Origin: Delphinapterus leucas
Taxonomy: Eukaryota > Chordata > Mammalia > Artiodactyla > Monodontidae
DNA: 64,000 nt
Direction of reading: 5' to 3'
NCBI RefSeq assembly: GCF_002288925.2
Contig: NW_022098045.1
Coordinates: forward strand, 4,211,943-4,275,942
Part shown: positions 60,996 through 64,000 of the stretch, one piece after another
Position numbering within the stretch: position 1 is the stretch's first letter
How the letters are laid out: every line of letters starts with the position of its first letter
The notes under the pieces: model-generated
The model's database searches: none
What the model was told of the DNA's origin: nothing
What the model saw: the letters and a program-made list of their open reading frames with translations, nothing else
Position numbers and translations under genes: made by a program

Positions 60996-63180
60996 CACAC
61001 ACAGCTTTATTGAATTATAATTGAAATATAATAAATGTACAGTTGTACAATTTCATGAGTTTTGACATGTATAAACCCATGAAACCATCACCACCGCCAC
61101 CAAAATAATGAACGTATCCAAGTTTCTTTGTGCTTGTTTGTAATCCATTCCTCCTCCTTCTAGCCTCATCAATCATAGATCTGTGATTACTGTAGATTAC
61201 TTTGCATTTTTCTAGAATTTTATGTAAATGAGATCATACAGTATATACTCTCTTTTTGGTTTTTTTGGTCTGGCTTCTTTCACCCAGCATAATTATTCTG
61301 AGTTTCATTCATGGTGTATATCAATAGGTTAGTCCTTTTTATTGCTGAGTAGTATTGATATTTTGTTATGTGAGTATATAACAATTTGTTAATCCATTCC
61401 CCTGTTGGTGGGTATTTGGCTTGTTTCCAAGTTTTTAGCTGTTACATTTGAAGCTTCGTACTATATACAAGTCTTTTTGTGGACATGTATTTTCATTTCT
61501 CTTGAGTAAATACCTAGGAATAGAATGGCTAAGTGATAGTAGGTGTATATTTAACTTTATAAGAAACTGCCAAACTGTTTTTCAAAGTAGTTGTACCATT
61601 TTACATTCCCACTGGTGGTGTATGAGAATTCTAGTTCCTCCACATCCTCTCCAATACTTGATATGGTCTGTCTTTTTAAATTTTAGCTGTTCTAGTAGGT
61701 GTGAAATAGTATCTCACGGTAGTTTTAATTTGTATTTTCATAATGAATGATTATATTGAACTTTTTTTTTTTTTTTTTTTGCGGTACGCGGGCCTCTCAC
61801 TGTTGTGGCCTCTCCCGTTGCGGAGCACAGGGTCCGCCGCGCAGGCTCAGCAGCCATGGCTCACGGGCCCAGCCGCTCTGCTGCATGTGGGATCTTCCCG
61901 GACCGGGGCACGAACCCGTGTCCCCTGCATCAGCAGGTGGACTCCCAACCACTGCGCCACCAGGGAAGCCCTATATTGAACAATTTTTGATGTGATTATT
62001 TGCCATCCATATACCTTTTCATTCTTTGGTGAAGTGTTTATTCAAATCTTTTGTTCATTTTTTACTGGATTGTCTTCTTATACTTGAGTTGTAAGAGCTC
62101 TGTATATATTCTAGATATAAGTCCTTGTGATGTATATTTCACACATACTTTCTCCCAGTCTGTGACTTGCCTTTTTATTTTCCTATCATTGTCTTTTGAA
62201 GAGCAAAATTTTTAAGTTTGATTAACTCCAGTTTATCAATTTTTTTCTTATATAATTTGGACCTTTTGTTTCCTATTTATGAAACCTTTGCCAAACCTAA
62301 AATCACTAAGATTTTCTCCTGTGTTTTCTTTTAAAAGTTTCATAGTTTTAACTCTCATGATTAGGTCTGTGAGCCAATGGGTCTATTTCTGGACTTCGTA
62401 TTCTGTTGGTCTCTATGTCTGTCGTTTTGCCTACGTGACATGTGTTGGTTACCCCACCTTTATATCTTGAAATTATGTAGTGTAAGTCCTCCAACTTTGT
62501 TCTTTTTCAAAATTATTTTGGCTCCTTTTGGTCCTTTATGCTCCCACATCAATTTTAGAATCAGTTTGTCAATTTCTGCAGGAAAAACTTACTGAGATTT
62601 TGATTGGGATTCTGTTAAATCTACAGATTGATTTGGGGCGAACTGCCATTTTAACAATACTGTGCCTTCTAATACAAGAACACAGTATATATATTATGTA
62701 AGTCTTCTTTAATGTCTCTCAGCACCATTTTGGAGTTTTCAAAGTAAATAGGTCTTATACATCTTTTATCAGATTTATCCCTAAGTCTTTAATACTTTTT
62801 GATGCTGTTTTAATTGGTGCTGTTTTTTAAATTTGAATTTCTAATTGTTCATCACCAGTATATAGAAATGCAATTAATTTTGTATATTGACCTTTTATTC
62901 CACTTACCTTTGCTAAATTCACTCTCTAGTAAGTTTTTTGTAGATTCCATAGGATTTTCTACATAGACAAACATGTCATCTGTAAATACAGTTTTACTTC
63001 TTCCGTTCCAGTCTGTATGCCTTTTATTCTTTTTCCTACCCTATGGCACTAAGATCTCCAGTACAATGTTGATTAGAATTGGTGAAAGTAGATATTCTTG
63101 CCTCTTTCCTCATCTTAAGTGGAAAGCATTCAATCATTTACCATTAAGTTTGATGTTAGCTATAAGTTTTTTGTAGATGC
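60996..63180 (-). mobile_element. old L1, antisense, interrupted by a SINE
   Basis: It starts with the L1 3' end 'agctttattgaattataatt' and continues through antisense ORF2 blocks such as 'tttacattcccactggtggt' and 'cttcttccgttccagtctgt'. About 2 kb of L1 proper, no intact frame. Confidence 0.8.
61762..61971 (-). mobile_element. CHR-2 SINE, short form, nested in L1
   Basis: Reverse copy with a T18 tail complement. The duplication TATATTGAAC is perfect at 61752-61761 and 61972-61981. Confidence 0.93.
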
Positions 63181-63184
63181 CCTG

Positions 63185-63665
63185 TATCATCCAGTCTTGT
63201 GACTTTAAATATCATTTTTATGTTTATCATTCTAATGTATATGTCCAACCCAAACTTATCCACTGACAGCTATGCTTGTGTTTATCCAACTGCTTACTTG
63301 ATTGATATCTCCACTCAAATTTTTATGTGTCTCAAACTTAACACATCCAAAACTAAACTTATGATTCTGTCTATACTCTCAACTTGCTTCTTCCAGTGTT
63401 TCCAACCTCAGTAAGTGGCAGTGCCATCCTTCCACTTCTGTAGGCTGAAACCTTAGAACCACCTTTCCTTTTCTTTTCCCCCCTTCTCATACCCCTGTAA
63501 GGAATATGCCAACAAATCTTGTTCCTTCTATTTTCATAAGAATTGTGACCAGTGTCTAAGTCACTTTCACCACTTACCTTGATTATTGCCTCCTAATCGC
63601 TCTCCTTATTATTTCCCTCTTTCCCTGACATCTTAGCACAGCCAGACTAGTCCTTTTAAAAGTAA
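63185..63665 (+). mobile_element. L2 LINE fragment (copy B)
   Basis: 'atgtccaacccaaacttatc', 'ttacttgattgatatctcca', 'cttaacacatccaaaactaa' and 'attattgcctcctaatcgct' follow L2 ORF2 in order. It repeats the consensus portion also covered by copy A, about 2.3 kb upstream. Confidence 0.7.
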
Positions 63666-64000
63666 AGTATTTTTTGTTTAAGTAATGTAGTTTTAAGGTT
63701 CAGAAACTGAATTCTTTTACTGATGCAAGAGATGATAAAAGAAATATTTCTTAGGGTTTCTGAAGGATAAACCTAGCATATTAATCAATATGTGAGAAAT
63801 TAGGTTTTATTAATAACCCAGGATATTAAAATATTTCTTTTCTACTTTTGGTCTCTTCTTTTTTCTCTTTTCTCTACAAATAATTAGATGAGATTATCAC
63901 TGTCACTGTCAGATTGTCTTGCTTTTCTTGTCATCTGCTGGGTTTTTTCCATTTCTAAAGTGTATTAATATTAAAATCTCACATTTAAAAAAGAACTATT

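Larger units (their letters stand above)
53107..64000 (+). other. USO1: USO1 intron 4, incomplete at window end
   Basis: It begins with the consensus donor GTAAGT and carries only the 12-nt microexon candidate. No acceptor with exon 5 coding sequence was found. The stretches 53703-55025, 55109-55934, 56641-57839, 58083-59878 and 63665-64000 are AT-rich and show no gene. Confidence 0.8.

Noticed and set aside
1..64000. A CRISPR array, phage, operon or other prokaryotic system
   Set aside because: All structure fits mammalian nuclear DNA. Regular repeats with unique spacers and dense same-strand long genes are absent.

Overview
This is a window of mammalian nuclear DNA. It has AT-rich intronic and intergenic sequence, one CpG island, split exons with GT/AG junctions, and dense old and young retroposons. 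At least 28 copies of a tRNA-derived SINE with the head 'cttccctggtggcgcagtgg' and an internal 'gggttcgagccctggtcc' B-box are present. This is the CHR-1/CHR-2 type of Cetacea, hippos and ruminants, and the many short GC-rich copies point to a whale or dolphin (inference; species not verifiable here). There are no prokaryotic genes, CRISPR arrays, or recognised tRNA or rRNA genes.

The only protein-coding gene I can support is USO1, which encodes p115, the ER-to-Golgi vesicle tether. Exon 1 (22 codons, ATG at 20043) lies on the MINUS strand inside a CpG island at about 19.56-20.6 kb. Exons 2, 3 and 4 (45796-45882, 45960-46024, 53030-53106) lie on the PLUS strand. All junctions are canonical and the reading phases fit together exactly, but exon 1 points away from the rest of the gene. 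This is the main anomaly. The sequence is either misassembled or inverted, or it carries an inverted extra copy of the USO1 5' end. A 12-nt candidate microexon (or 83-nt alternative exon) lies at 55026. Exon 5 was not found and is presumably beyond 64 kb.

Layout. 1-19977: non-coding, probably USO1 intron 1 read on the minus strand, holding 12 CHR SINEs, L1 3' ends, MaLR LTRs, two Tigger-like DNA transposons and MIRs. 19.56-20.6 kb: CpG-island promoter with a palindromic NRF1 site, two ACGTGGC motifs spaced 10 bp, GC boxes and an E-box. 20.6-45.8 kb: non-coding, with L2, L1, MIR, an antisense MaLR LTR, a long 45-bp-arm inverted repeat at 36177-36372, microsatellites and a 2.1-kb truncated L1. 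The inversion or misjoin junction must lie somewhere in this stretch. 45.8-64 kb: USO1 exons 2-4 and introns 2-4, with old L1, L2, MLT1 and CHR SINEs.

An independent signal agrees with the exon orientations. CHR SINEs are mostly + strand before 20 kb (9 of 12) and mostly - strand after it (13 of 16), so on both sides they are antisense to the USO1 piece they sit beside.
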